From Aegilops tauschii subsp. strangulata (Eukaryota > Streptophyta > Magnoliopsida > Poales > Poaceae), in assembly GCF_002575655.3 (NCBI RefSeq), contig NC_053037.3, forward strand, positions 322,427,294 to 322,491,293: a stretch of DNA of 64,000 nucleotides, read 5' to 3'. Position numbers and translations under genes: made by a program. The notes under the pieces were generated by a model, which was given only the letters and a program-made list of their open reading frames with translations, was not told the DNA's origin and ran no database searches. Positions 30,464 to 43,459 of this stretch are shown piece after piece; the first letter of the stretch is position 1, and each line of letters begins with the position of its first letter.

Positions 30464-32543
30464 AATGATAATATAACAACATGGAACAATAAAAAAAATT
30501 ATAGATACGTTGGAGACATACCAGCATCCCCAAGCTTAATTCCGGCTTGTCCTCAAGTAGGTAAATGATAAAAATAGAATTTCTGATGTGGAATGTTGCC
30601 TATCATGTTCATCACATATTCTTTTCTTTTGTAGCATGGACATTTGGACTTTTATATGATTCAAAGCAATAGTCTAGTTTTGACATGAAGATTTCAATAC
30701 TCAAGCATACCAACAAGAAACCATGTCTTTCAAAATATCAACACTAAAGCAAGTTATCCCTAGCCCATTATGCTCAATCATTGATCCATTCATGAAACAC
30801 ACTCGCATATTAGCTACGCCCAATGATCAAGTACGATCACAGTGCCCCTTAGTTGGTGCTTTATAAAAGAAGATGGAGACTCAAATAAAAATAAAAATTG
30901 CATAAATTTAATAGAAAGGCCCTTTGTAGAGGGAAGTAGGGATTTGTAGAGGTGCCAGAGCTCAAAGCGGAAAAGATAGAGATAAAACATTTTGGGTGGC
31001 ATGCTTTTCCTGTCAACGAAAATGATCGAGTAGTTCCCAATAATTTCCATGCAAGATATATCATAGGCGGCTCCCAAATAGAAAATAAAGTTTATTCCTT
31101 TTTCCACCATACTTTCACATTCCACAGCTAACCGAATCCATGGGTACTGTCCATACCAACGCTTTCCAAGGAATTTATTATTTGACAACATAAAGTAAAT
31201 TCATTTTTCATTTCGGGACAGGGCATCCCTAATACCTTTGTCGTACTCTTGTGCAATGACAAGTGAATAGACACTCATCTTGAGAATAACACATCTAGCA
31301 TGGAAAAATATTAGCCACACCCTACTGTTTCATGAGCGGTACGAGCACACAAAAAGTAAATTTATTTTGAAGATTAGACATGGCACATACAAATTTTCTT
31401 AGAGTGACACAGAAATACGGCATAAAGGTAGGTATAGTGGACTCATATGGCAAAAACTTGGTTTAAGGATTTTGGATGCACAAGTAGTAATCCCACTTAG
31501 TACAAGTGAAGGCTAGCAAAAGATTGAGAAGCATCCAACCAAGAAACGAAAAATCTCATAAGCGAGCATTAAGCATAACTAACTCCGAATAATGCACCAC
31601 AAGTAGGATGTAATTTCATTGCATAACTATTGACTTTCGTGCTTGTGTGGGAATCACAAACCTTAACATAAATATTCTTACTAAAGCATAATTACTCATC
31701 AACATGACTCACATATTATATCATCATACCGCAAAACTATTACAAAGAATCAAGTTTTTTGTCCAATGATCTTCATGAAAGTTTTTATTATATCCCTCTT
31801 GAATATCTATCACTTTGGGACTAATTTCATATGTTGCTTTTGATAGCTTAAACAAATCTAAGTGAAGAACATGAGCATAAAAAAATTCTCCTCTCAAAAT
31901 AATTTAAGTGAAGCATGAGAAAATTTCTTAAAATTTTACTAACTCCGAAATAAATCTAAGTGAATCATGAGAGCATTTCTTCAAAAATACTAAAGCACAC
32001 CATGCTCAAAAAGATATAAGTGAAGCACTAGAGCAATTCCATAGCTCAAAAAGATTTAAGTGAAGCACAGAGAGCAATTCTAACAAATCATAGCATAATT
32101 TTGGCTCTCCCAAATAGGTGTGTCCAACAAGGATAGGTGACACAAAATAAAAAGCAAAACAAGCAACGACTCATATAATATAAAACGCTCCAAGCAAAAC
32201 TCATGATATGTGACGAATAAAAATATTAAAATACCGTTGGTCGTTAGAAGAAAGAGGGGATGCCACTCGTGGGCATCCCCAAGCTTAGTTGCTTGTTCCT
32301 CTTTGGATAATAACTTGGGGTGCCATGGGCATCCCCAAGCTTAGGCTCTTCTTACTCCTTATTCCTTCATCCATCATGATCTCACCCAAAACTTGAAAAC
32401 TTCAATCACACAAAACTCAACAAAACCTTCTGAGACCCGTTAGTATAACAAAGCAAATCACTACTCTAAGTACTGTTGCAAACCCATTCAAATTTTATTT
32501 TTGCATTATATCTACTGTATTCCAACTTTACCATGGCTTATAC
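30464..32543 (-). mobile_element. Element A: WHAM/Sabrina-type Gypsy, 3' part
   Basis: The minus-strand sequence matches the 3' non-coding region of element C (38400-40149 joined to 45881-46154). It ends in CTACTTGAGGACAAGCCGGA, then CTTGGGGATGCTGG, then about 60 bases of LTR (30523 down to about 30464, GTCTCCAACGTATCTATAA). It is truncated on the left and interrupted on the right by element B. It preserves the uninterrupted target of element D: on the plus strand ACACTCGCATATTAGC at 30799-30814. Confidence 0.8.
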
Positions 32544-34223
32544 TGATACGTCTCCAACGTATCTATGATTTTTTATTGTTCCATGCTATTATATTATCCA
32601 TCTTGGATGTTTTATATGCATAAATATGCTATTTTATACTATTTTCGGGACTAACCTATTAACCTAGAGCCCAGTGCCAGTTTCTGTTTATCCTTGTTTT
32701 TGAGTTTTATAGGAAAGGAATATCAAACGGGGTCCAAACGAGCTAAAAATTTACAGTGATTTTTAATGGACCAGAAGAAGCCCCCGAAGCACAAGAGTTG
32801 GGCCAGAAGGGTCTTGAGTCAATGACAAGGGTGGAGGGCACGCCCACCACCCTAGGGTGCGCCCCCTGCCTTGCCGCTGACTCATGGACCCCCCTCACTT
32901 GAAACCGACGCCAAAAATTCCTATAAATCCAGAAACCCCCATAACAGAACCTAGATCGGGAGTTCCGCCGTTGCAAGCCTCTGTAGCCATGAAAAAACCA
33001 ATCGGGAGCCCGTTCCGGCACCCTGTCGGAGGGGGAAACCATCACCGGTGGCCATCTTCATCATCCCCGCGCTCTCCATGACGGGGAGGGAGTAGTTCTC
33101 CCTCGGGGCTGAGGGTATGTACCAGTACCTATGTGTTTGATCTCTCTCTCTCTCCCTCGTGTTCTTGATTTGGCACGATCTTGATGTACTGCAAGCTTTG
33201 TTTCTATAGTTGGATCATATGGTGTTTCTCCCCCTCTATCTTCTTATGATGAATTGAGTTTTACCTTTGAGGTTTCACTATTATCGGACTGAATACTATT
33301 ATGGATTTGAGAACACTTGATGTATCTTGCGTGGGATACCCGTGGTGACAATGGGGTGTTCTATTGATTCACTTGATGTATGTTTTGGCACTCAACTCGT
33401 GGATTCCCGAGGTAGCATTGGGGTAATCTATGCATAGGGGTTGATGCACGTTTTCATCCTTGTTTCTCTGGTAGAAATCTTGGGTCACTCTTTGAGGTTC
33501 TTTGTGTTGGATTGAATATTATGAATCTGAAGTTGTTTGATGCATATCGTATAATTGACCCATGGATACTTGTGGTGACATTGGAGTATCTAGGTGACAT
33601 TAGGGTTGATTGATGTGTATCATAAGGTGTTATTTTACTACGAATTCTAGGGCTGTTTGTGACACTTATAGGAATAGCTCAATGCATTGATCGTAAAGAA
33701 TAACTTTGAGGTGGTTTCATACCCTAAAAGCAATTTCATCTTATGTTCTCCGTGATAGGAACTTTGGAGTGAACTTTGTCGCACGTTGAGGGATTGCCAT
33801 ATGATCTAATTATGTTATCATTGTTGAGAGAACTTGCACTAGTGAAAGTATGAACCCTAGGCCTGGTTTCCAAGCATTGCAATACCGTTTTCGCTCACTT
33901 TTGTTAGTAGTTACCTTGCTGTTTTTATATTTTTGGATTACAAGAACCTATATCTACCATCCATATTGCACTTGTATTACCATCTCTTCATCGAACTAAT
34001 GCACCTATACAATTTACCATTATATTGGGTGTGTTGGGGACACAAGAGACTCCTTGTTATTTGGTTGCAGGGTTGTTTGAGAGAGATCATCTTCATCCTA
34101 TGCCTCCCATGGATTGATAAACCTTAGGTCATCCACTTGAGGGAAATTTGCTACTGTCATACAAAACTCTGCACTTGGAAGCCCAACAACGTCTCCAAGA
34201 AGAAGGTTGCGTACTAGACATCA
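32544..34223 (+). repeat. 5' LTR of element B
   Basis: It starts TGATACGTCTCCAACGTATC and ends GTACTAGACATCA, about 1,680 bp. A TATA-like CTATAAAT lies at 32921. It contains the CTGAGGGTATGTACCAGTA leader typical of this family. Confidence 0.9.
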
Positions 34224-34233
34224 AGCTCTTTTC

Positions 34234-34251
34234 TGGCGCCGTTGCCGGGGA
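34234..34251 (+). promoter_or_regulatory. Primer-binding site of element B
   Basis: TGGCGCCGTTGCCGGGGA lies 10 bases after the LTR end. It is the usual position and type of a tRNA primer-binding site for this Gypsy group. Confidence 0.75.
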
Positions 34252-34347
34252 GGTGAGTGCTTGAAGGTATATCTTTAGATCTTGCAATTGAATCTTTTAG
34301 TTTCTTGTTTTATCACTAGTTTAGTCTATAAAAGAAAACTACAAAAA

Positions 34348-35319
34348 ATGGAATTGAGGTTGCCTCATATGCTTCATCTTTATAATGTCTTTCATGAAAA
34401 TGATGGAAAAGGAAAATTGTGCCAAAGTGTTAGAAGAAGAAGTAAATAAAATGTTTGCACTAAATTTTTGAATGATGAGCATGATTGCAATGTTGTTGGT
34501 ATGAATTCTTTGAATATCCATGATGCTAATGATATGCAAAGCCATAATCTTGGGGATGCTATGTTTGATGAAGATGATATTATTTGTCCCCCAAGTTTTG
34601 GTGAGCAAATTTATTATGATGATAGCATGCCTCCTATTTATGATGATTATGTTGATGAAAGTGTGTTTGGAAGAGTGTCAACTTTAGATAATAATGATCC
34701 CAGTATTTTGGACGTTGTTGAATCTTTTCACAATATTGATAAAAGTGGATTTGGAGAGGTCATGTCTTTATTTAGTGATGAATCCACTATTTTGGAAGAG
34801 GTTTCAATTGATTATGAGAACAAAGTTGCTATCTATGATGATTATTGTGATGACATGTATGATATAAAGAATAATGACAACCATGAAACTTGTCATCATG
34901 ATTTTAATTTTTAATTGGATTATGCCTCACATGATAGTTATTTTGTTGAGTTTGCTCCCACTACTATGAATGATAATAAATTTACTTATGTGGAGAGTAG
35001 TAAAATTTCTATGCTTATGAATCATGAAAAGGATGCTTTATGTGATGGTTATATTGTTGAATTCATTCATGATGCTACTGAAAATTATTATGAGGGAGGA
35101 ACATAAGCTTTTAGATATCTGAATAATATCAAGTTTCCTCTCTATGTGTTGAAAATCTTGAGGTTATGCTTGCTTTACCTTCCTATGCTAGTTGATTCTT
35201 GATCCCATAAATTATTTGCTCACAAAATCCCTATGCATAGGAAGTGGGTTAGACTAAAATGTGCTAGTCATATGCTTCATGATGCTCTCCATGCATTTCA
35301 ATTCTTATCTTTTATGTGA
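34348..35319 (+). pseudogene. Conserved acidic ORF of element B (unknown function), damaged
   Basis: The ATG at 34348 opens a frame (MELRLPHMLHLYNVF) that shifts after about 35 codons. Another frame continues with LNDEHDCN, NSLNIHDAND and LGDAMFDEDD, a very Asp/Glu/Tyr-rich segment with repeated FG.V(S/M)(T/S)L motifs, to a TAA at 34912-34914. The same frame stays open after it (LDYASHDSYFVEFAPTTM) to 35106. The last part, KIPMHRKWVRLKC then FQFLSFM, is in another frame and ends TGA at 35319. Element C carries a related protein at 37184-37931. No known domain is seen. The frame occupies the place of gag-pol. Confidence 0.6.
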
Positions 35320-35344
35320 GCATCATTGAAATCATCATGCCTAG

Positions 35345-36932
35345 TGTACGTCTCCAACGTATCTATAATTTTTGATTGTTCCATGCTGTTATCTATCTCG
35401 GATGTTTTATAATCATTTTATAGTCATTTTATATCATTTTTGGTACTAACCTATTGACATAGTGCCAAGTGCCAGTTGCTGTTTTCTGCATGTTTTTTAC
35501 ATCGCAGGAAGTCAATATCAAACGGAGTCCAAATGCAACGAAACTTTACGGAGATTTTTTTTGGACCAGAAGGAACATAATGGGCCCTAGCTGCGCCTGG
35601 GGGTGCTCCGAGGAGAGAACAACCTACCAGGGCGCACCAGGAGGCCCAGGCATGCCCTGGTGAGTTGTGCCCACCTCGGGTGCCCCTCGAACCACCTCTT
35701 TGCTCTATAAATACCCCAATATTCCAAAAACCCTAGGGGAGTCGACGAAATATTGATCCAGCCATCACAGAGTCCAGAACCACCAGATCCAATCTAGACA
35801 CCATCTCGGATGGGGTTCACCACCTCCATTGATGCCTCTCCGATGATGCGTGAGTAGTTCTTTGTAGACCTTCGGGTCCGTAGTTAGTAGCTAGATGGTT
35901 TTCTCTCTCTCGCTGAATTCTCAATACAATGGTCTCTTGGAGATCCATATGATGTAACTCTTTTGCGGTGTGTTCGTTGGGATCGATGAACTTTGAGTTT
36001 ATGATCAGATCTATATTTTTATATCCATGAAAGTTATTTGAGTTTCTTTGATCTCTTATATGCATGATTGCTTATAGCCTCGTATTTCTTCTCCGATATT
36101 TGGGTTTTGTTTGGCCAACTTGATCTATTTATATTGCAATGGGAAGAGGTGCTTTTTAGTGGGTTCGATCTTACGGTGCTTGATCCCAGTGACAGAAGGG
36201 GAACCGACACGTATGTATCGTTGCTACTAAGGATAAAACGATGGGGTCTATCTCTACATAGATAGATCTTTTCCACATCATGTCGTCGTTCTTATTGCAT
36301 TACTCCATTTCTCCATGAACTTAATACACTAGATGCATGCTGGATAGAGGTCGATGTTGGAGTAATAGTAGTAGATGCAGGCAGGAGTCGGTCTACTAAT
36401 CTTGGACGTGATGCCTATATAATGATCATTGCCTAGATATCTTCATGAGTATTTGAAGTTCTATCAATTGCCCAACAGTAATTTGTTCACCCACCGTTTG
36501 CTATTTTTCTCGAGAGAAGCCACTAGTGAAACCTACAGCCCCCGGGTCTCTTTCTCATATTATTTGCCTTTGCGATATACTTTTCCTTTGCATTTATTTT
36601 CAGATCTATTAAACCAAAAATACAAAAATACCTTGCTGTAATTTATTCTTATTTATTTTATTTGGCGTTTGATCTATCAATCTACTACAAGTTTATCTCA
36701 CGTCCGTTTGCCTATCTTGAGGCGCCGTACCCGAAAGGGATTGACAACCCCTTTTACACGTGGGGGTGCGAGGATTTGTTATCTGTGTGCAGGGGCTGTT
36801 TACGTTGTGTTGCTTGGTTCTCCTACTGGTTCGATAACCTTGGTTTCATATCTGAGGGAAATACCTACCGCCGCTATGCTGCATCATCCCTTCCTCTTTG
36901 GGGAAATACCGACGTAGCTTCAAGCGACATCA
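35345..36932 (+). repeat. 5' LTR of element C
   Basis: It starts TGTACGTCTCCAACGTATC (one base lost compared with the 3' LTR's TGATACATCTCC) and ends AAGCGACATCA, 1,588 bp. A TATA box TATAAATA lies at 35706-35713. Confidence 0.92.
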
Positions 36933-36943
36933 ATAGGAATTTC

Positions 36944-36961
36944 TGGCGCCATTTCCGGGGA
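36944..36961 (+). promoter_or_regulatory. Primer-binding site of element C
   Basis: TGGCGCCATTTCCGGGGA, close to that of element B, follows 11 bases after the LTR end. Confidence 0.7.
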
Positions 36962-37183
36962 GGATCTTCAACATATACCAGGTTCCTAATCACAGATCTC
37001 ATCTCCTCGCAATTTACATTATTTTCCATTTGCCCCTTGTTTTCCCCTCCCCCACTTCACAAAAATTGTCGTTTTTATTCACCCTCTTTTTCGTTCGCCT
37101 TTTTCTCATCAGATCTTTTGTTTGCTTGTGTTGCCATGTGCCTTCTATATGCTTGCATCTTCGCTTGCTAAAAATATATTAAT

Positions 37184-37931
37184 ATGGATCCCCATCCACT
37201 TGCTAATATTTTTAAAAGATCCAATCATGATGAACCAATTGTTAGTGAGCTGAGTGCACTAGATTATCTTTATGAAGTTTTGCTTGAGAATCGTGAATCT
37301 GAACATTGTGATGAAGAAATTTATGAAGTGATTCATGATAGCTCCTTGAATGAAAAGCATGATTGCAATAATTTTACTATAAATTCTATTAATGTCAATT
37401 GTGCTAATAATATGTAAAACCCCAAGCTTGGGGATGCTTGTTTTGTTATGTCCGCTACTTATTGTAATGATCATGATTGGGGTGATAATGTTTCTTATGA
37501 TCTTGAAAATTTATTTAAGCCACATGATGAATATGTTTGCGATAATATTGAAAAGTGGGTTCGGAAGAGTGTCAACTCTAGGTAAAAATAATCCCACTAT
37601 ATTGGAAGAGTGTCAACTTTGCATGCATGTGGATCATGTTGAGAATATGTTATGTGATAGCTATATTATTGAATTTGATCATGATCCCACCTGTAATTAT
37701 TATGAGAGAGGGAAATATGGTTGTAGAAATTTTCATCTTACTAAATTACCTCTCTTCATGTTGAGATTGTCAATGTTTTATTCTTCTTCCTTGCATATAC
37801 TAGTTTATGCTTGTCTTGATAATTTGTTTGCTTATAAAATTCCTATGCATAGGAAGTGTGTTAGACTTAAATGTGTTTTTCGTATGTCCCATGATGCTCT
37901 GTTTGTGTTTCAATTCTTAACTTTCATGTGA
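37184..37931 (+). pseudogene. Conserved acidic ORF of element C (unknown function)
   Basis: It starts ATG (MDPHPLANIFKRSNHDEP) and aligns with element B's protein: LNEKHDCN vs LNDEHDCN, then NSINVNCANNM vs NSLNIHDANDM, then LGDACF vs LGDAMF. A TAA follows the NNM (37415-37417) where B has a glutamine codon. The rest lies in other frames: FGRVSTLGKNNPTILEE, a CDSYIIEFDHDPTCNYYERG segment, and a basic/hydrophobic C-terminus with KIPMHRKCVRLKC and FQFLTFM, ending TGA at 37931. Protein similarity to B persists despite nucleotide divergence. No catalytic motif of a retroelement enzyme is present. Confidence 0.55.
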
Positions 37932-40149
37932 GCATCATTGAAATTATTTATGCCTAGCTAAGGGCATAAAACTATAGCGCTTGTTGGGAGGCAACCCAAT
38001 GAATTAAATTTATTTTTGCTTTTTGCTTTCTATTCTTGAGTGTTAGCACAATTATGATTGTGTTTTTTGTGTTTTAATTAGTGTTTGTGCCAAGTAAAGC
38101 CTTTAGGATCTTCTTGGGTGATAGTTGTTTGATCTTGCTGGAAAAAACAGAAACTTCTGCACTTACGAAAAAAAAATCTCATTTTTTACCAGAGCATGAT
38201 AAAATACCAATTCTTCTTGCAGAAGATTAATATACAAATTTCTCAGGCCGTCCTAATTTTTCAGAATTTGTGGAGTTCCAAATTTTTTCGAAATAGTAAA
38301 ATTTCTAGAGACTGTTCTCTTTTGTCAGATTATGTTTTTTTTTTGCGTTGTGTGCTCATTTTGATGGCTCTATGGTTTTCTTTGATGAGTTTTTGCCATA
38401 GAAAAGTTGGAATACAGTAGATATAATGCAAAAATAAAATATGAATTGGTTTGGTACAGTACTTATAGTAGTGATTTGCTTTCTTACACTAACGGATCTC
38501 ACGAAGGTTTTGTTGAGTTTCGTGTGATTGAAGTTTTCAAGTTTTGGGTTATCTTACGATGGATGAAGGAATAAGGAGTAGAAGAGCCTAAGCTTGGGGA
38601 TGCCCCAACATCCCAAGCAATTACCCAAAAATGAGCAACCAACTAAGCTTGGGGATGCCCCGAGTGGCATCCCCTCTTTCTTCTAACGACCATCGGTATT
38701 TTACTCGAAGCTATATTTTTATTCGTCACATACTATGTGTTTTGCTTGTAGCGTCTTGTATGATATGAGTCTTTGCTTGTTTTATTTTGTGTTTTAAGTC
38801 TTGATTCCTTGCTGGACACACCTATTTGAGAGAGCCAAAATTATGTCATGACTTATTAGAATTTCTCTCTATGCATCACTTAAATTTTTATGAGCTATGG
38901 ACTTGCTCTAGTGCTTCACTTATATCTTTTTGAGCATGGTGTGCTTTAGTATTTTTGAAGAAATGCTCTCTTGCTTTGCTTAGATTTATTTGAGAGTTAG
39001 TAAAATTTTCAAGAAATTCTCGCTTGCTTCACTTAAATTAATTTGAGAGAAAGAAAAATTTATGCTCATGGTCTTCACTTATATTTGTTTGAGCTTATGA
39101 AAAGCAATACACAAAAATTAGTACCAAAGTGATAGATATCCAAGAAGGATATAATAAAAACTTTCATGAAGATCATTGGACAAAATAAACTTGATTCTTC
39201 GTAATAGTTTTGAGATATGATGATGTGATATGTGAGTTATGTTGATGAGTAATTATGCTTTAGTAAGAATATTGGTGTTAAGGTTTGTGATTCCCTATGC
39301 AAGCACAAAAGTCAATAGTCATGCAATGAAATTATATCCTACTAGTGGTGCATTATTAGGTGTTAATTATGCTTAATGCTCGCTTATGAGATTATCCATT
39401 TCTTGGTTGGTCGCTTCTCAATCTTTTCCTAGCCTTCATTTTGCACTAAGTATGACCTCTACTTGTGCATCCAAAAGTCCTTTAAACCAATTTTGCCACA
39501 TGAGTCCACTATATCTACCTATATGCGGTATTCTTTTGCCGTTCTAAGCAAATTTGTATGTGCCACCTCTAATTTTCAAAATTAACTTCTCTTTTGTGTG
39601 TTCATTTCGCTCGCAGAGCGGTGAGGGGTGGCTAATATTTTCCATGCTAGATGTGTTATTCTCAAGATGAGTGTTTATTCACTTGTCATTCCACAAGAGT
39701 AAGGCAAAGGTATTAGGGATGCCTAGTCCCGAAATGAAAAAAATGAATTTACTTTATGTTGTCAAATAATAAATTCCTTGGAAAGTGTTGTTATGGAAGG
39801 CACCCGTGGATACGGTTAGCCATGGAAAGTGAAAGTACGGTTGAAAAAGGAATAAACTTTATTTTCTATTTGGGAACCACCTATGATATATCTAGCATGG
39901 AAAGTGTTGGGAACTCTAAGTCGTTTTCCTTGGTGGGATGGATACACCTCCCAAAATGGTTTTATCTCTATGTTTTTCGCATTGAGCTCTGGCGCCTCTA
40001 CAAATCCCTACTTCCCTCTGCGAAGGGCCTTTCTTTTACTTTATGAAAATTTTATTTTTGAACTTGAGTCTCCATCTTCTCTTACAAAAGCACCAACTAG
40101 GAGGCAATATGATCGTACTTGAGTATTGGGTGTAGCTAATATGCGAGTG
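37932..40149 (+). other. 3' non-coding region of element C, first part
   Basis: AT-rich region with a conserved GCGCTTGTTGGGAGGCAACC block after the ORF and repeated CTTCACTTATAT.TTTTTGAGC units. It matches element A in reverse. No gene is seen. Confidence 0.7.
38600..38675 (+). repeat. Hairpin pair in element C
   Basis: CTTGGGGATGCCCC (about 38593) and AAGCTTGGGGATGCC followed by CCGAGT and GGCATCCCC (38645-38672). The latter is a 9-bp perfect stem with a 6-base loop, followed by CTCTTTC. Equivalent hairpins occur in elements A and B. Confidence 0.75.
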
Positions 40150-41313
40150 TGTCGGTGTACAAAAGTAGGGGCACATCTTTGTACCCCTTTACTTGTGCAC
40201 GGGCAGTCGGAGCCGCGTGCCACGGCCACACTAAGCAGGGCAGAGGAGGGGAGCCGGAGAGAAGCCGAAGCACAAGATGGCCAAGGCAACGGCAAGACCA
40301 AAGATATCAAAGAACGAGAGGGCGAGGTGGACTCCCCCGGCAAGGACCTTGCCGGGGCAGCCTCCGCGGCCCCGGCAAGAGCCTTTGCCGGGGCAACTTG
40401 CCCGATGCTAACAGAGCGAACCACCCTTGAGCCCACGGGTTCTAACTCAACCAACCACATTGGAACTAGGGCTCGGGAGGCACCTCTGTGGTAGCATGCA
40501 AATCTTTGTCAAGACCATAGAGATATGAGATCAGATGAGAACCAGAAGACGGCGACCCTCGGCGGGGTCCTTGCCGAGGAGATCCACAAGACCCCCGGCA
40601 AGCGCCTTGCCGGGGACGACTGCAACGCCACGGCAAGACCCTTGCCGAGGGCGTCAGTGGGGCCACAGCCAGGCCCGCGTCGACCAAGACTCCACCGCCA
40701 TCCCCAAGCAGCGGTTAGCTCAACCAGCTGGGCAGGCACCTGCGTGGCGACGGGCGGCCTCTACGCCAACTCAGCAAGCACCTACGTGGTCGCATGCAGA
40801 TCTTCGTGAAGACCCTACCACCGCGCCACCTCAGCTGCCTGCCTGCCTACATGGCGCCGCATGCACCGCTGGCCTGGGCGCGTGTCGAAGCAGGGTGAGG
40901 CGGCAACGGACGGGACATGCCTCGTTCCCGTCCCCAATAAAGCTAAGGGACACCTAGGCTACGCATTAAATGCGTCTTGTCCTGTAACATGAGCGATAAG
41001 CTCGCAACACTATAGGCCTTTCCACCTCTTCTGTGCCACTGTGGCAGCCCCTTTCGACTATAAAAGGAGGCCCTTGGCATACTGGAGGGGGATTCGGCTC
41101 TTTTGAACTACACAGCCACCATAGCTAGTTCGAGAGCTCAAGAACACTCAATACATCGACCAAAGCAGGACTAGGGTTTTACGCATCCTCGTGGCCCGAA
41201 CCTGGGTAAACGATCCTTGTGCTGACTGCTAATCCTGCTCTTTTCACAACCCCGTGCCCCGGCAACCGTAGTAGGGATTCTTGTGATCCCATAGGTGTCG
41301 TTTCCCACCGACA
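40150..41313 (+). repeat. 5' LTR of element D
   Basis: It starts TGTCGGTGTACAAAAGTAGG and ends TTTCCCACCGACA. It has a TATA box TATAAAAG at 41059. It contains several CCCCGGCAAG/CTTGCCGGGG palindromes (for example 40335-40357). It differs from the 3' LTR by scattered substitutions and small indels. Confidence 0.95.
41059..41066 (+). promoter_or_regulatory. LTR TATA box, element D
   Basis: TATAAAAG preceded by CTTTCGAC and followed by GAGGCCCTTGGCA. The same arrangement occurs in the 3' LTR at 45621-45628. Confidence 0.75.
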
Positions 41314-41316
41314 TCT

Positions 41317-41336
41317 TTGGCGCGCCAGGTAGGGGC
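41317..41336 (+). promoter_or_regulatory. Primer-binding site of element D
   Basis: TTGGCGCGCCAGGTAGGGGC begins just after the LTR end. This is a widespread primer-binding sequence in grass Gypsy elements. Confidence 0.75.
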
Positions 41337-41387
41337 CGCAATTGTGAGAATCTGGTCTAGTAGTTAGCCTAGCAGTTCTTCATCGCC

Positions 41388-43266
41388 ATGGCTCCCAAGA
41401 AGAAGACGGTCACAGCGATCAGCGCGTCGGGAGCCGAGCGGCCCGCGCCAGTGCGGGCGAGCAGCGGGCCGGTCGCGGACAGAACCCGAGCCACGGCCCA
41501 CGAGCACCAGCATCGCCCCGGTGGTCAGAGCCTGGCGAGCGGCGTCGTTCGTGCGCCAGACGACGAGCCGCACGCCGCCAGGTCCAAGGACAGGGCTAGG
41601 CCCCCCGCGGCGTCGCTGTACCCCCTACGGGTGGCGCGGCGACCTCCAAGACGCCAACCCCGGCGACCACAGCGCGCTCTTCCCATGGTGTGCGCGACGA
41701 GCAGAGTCACCACACCGTTGACCCTGGACACCGCCATGGGAAGAGCCCTGTGCTTCGTCCGCGGGACGAAGGAGTTCAGCATGCCCGCCGAAGTGCTGGC
41801 GAAAATGGCACGCAGCTGCTGGGCCGTGATAGAGCTCCTTCTAACGTGGTTTGAAGTCGAAGCGCGCCACGGTCCACGCAGCCGCCGCCACCCACGCCAG
41901 CAGAAGCTTTGGCGCGTGCGCAGATGCTCCTCGACTTCCCTCCTGCTACGGAGAAGCTCGACGAGTGGAGGGCCACCATCCGGAGCCTCGTCGCCGTCGC
42001 CAACAAAGATGATCCGCGACCGGCGGAGCCCTTGGGCCAGCGCTCCACTGAGCCACCACATGCCAGTGCCGGGAGGACCGGTGGTGCTACAGTCACGGTG
42101 CACTCTCCTCCTCCTCACCAGCCACCGCGGGCGTCGGCCCGTCATGAAGACGCTTGTGATAACATCTCTATAGCGTCGTCCGACCCGCGGACCCACCGCG
42201 ACCAGCGCCAAGTTCTTCGAGGACGAGCTCACGAAGATGCTCGAACCACTATCGAGCGCCGGCGTGATACACGCCACCAGTCGGACAAGCGGGCGGGACC
42301 CGTTGTGGACCACCCAGCACCGGGGGGCTCCGGCGGCCTACCTTACGAGGTGGGCTGCCCAGCCTTTACCCGTGAGCTGCGGCAGTTCCAGTGGCCGTCC
42401 CACCGCACGTTCAAACCCGACGTCGGCGAGAAGTACACTGGCAAGACCCATCCGTCAGAGTTCCTCAGTATCTACACCATCGCGATGCAGGCTGCCAGAG
42501 CTCGCGACGACAAGGTACTTGCCAATTACTTCCCGTTGGCACTGAAGCCCAATGTCATGTTTTGGTTGATGCACTTGCCGGCGGATTCCATTTCTTCTTG
42601 GTCGGATCTGTGCCATGAGTTCGTCCGCGCCTTCACTGGAGGCCACCAAGCTCATGGCCAGGCCAGTGATTTGCATATCATTCCCCAGAAGGAAGGGGAA
42701 ACCCTGTGCAAGTACATCCAGAGATTCAGCCGGGTGCAGTACAGCATCCCCGACGTTCATCCCGCCGTCGTGATCAGCGCGTTCCATCAGAACGTGCACA
42801 ACCGCAAGATGCGTGAAGAGCTGGCGATGACCAAGGTTAAGGATGTGGCCGAACTCTATGTTCTGGCCGATAGGTGCGCCCGAGCTGAAGAGGGAAGGAA
42901 GTACCCCGGCGAGGACGCCGGCGCGGAAACTGACTCTACTGATGAAGACACCGCCGCCCCGACGAAGAAGGGTCGGTGTCGCAACAGGAAACGCAAGGGC
43001 AAGGCCGTGCTTGCCGTCGAGGGATCCGTTAGCACCGGCGCCGCCAAGAAGGCCAAGGCAGACGACCCCGACAAAGAAATCGCCGGGTGCGCCGCTTGCC
43101 GGGCCTTGGCGGCTGCCGACAAGCCAGGGGCTCTGACAAGCAGTACTGCAAGATCCACCGCACCAAGGGCCACGACCTCCAGAATTGCCGGCAAGTCGAG
43201 CTGCTTGCAGAGAAGCTGAAGGCGCCAAGAGAGCATTCGGGTGCCGGCGGAGGGGCTGGAAGATGA
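41388..43266 (+). pseudogene. Gag polyprotein of element D, frameshifted
   Basis: The ATG at 41388 opens a basic N-terminal region (MAPKKKTVTA) that includes MPAEVLAKMARSCWAVIE. The frame then moves near 41880 and continues as ALARAQMLLDFPPATEKLDE, then the retrotransposon gag core (about 42380-42890): KYTGKTHPSEFLSIYTIAMQ, YFPLALKP, FWLMHLPADSISSWSDLCHE and FVRAFTGGHQ, with LHIIPQKEGETLCKYIQRFS. It stops being collinear near 43130. A zinc-knuckle-like segment (YCKIHRTKGHDLQNC) lies in another frame before a final TGA at about 43264. Gag forms the virus-like particle. At least two frameshifts are present. Confidence 0.75.
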
Positions 43267-43459
43267 GGCAATGGCCCGACAATACGCGACGAAGGCGTCG
43301 GTGCCCGCGTACTCTGAGTTAACGGCCGCCGCTTGCCTTCTTCGCCTTCTCCGGCCCTCCTACGCCAGCCGCCCAAGGGGGCGATGGGGAACGCGCCGAC
43401 GGAGAGCTTGACGAGGAAGGCCCTCGGCAGGGCGCGAGGCCGAGGGAGGGGCGACGCGA

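Noticed and set aside
41525..42313. Minus-strand frame of 262 codons inside element D
   Set aside because: Antisense shadow of the gag gene in GC-rich DNA.
42455..43282. Minus-strand frame of 275 codons inside element D
   Set aside because: Antisense shadow of the gag core; no motifs of its own.
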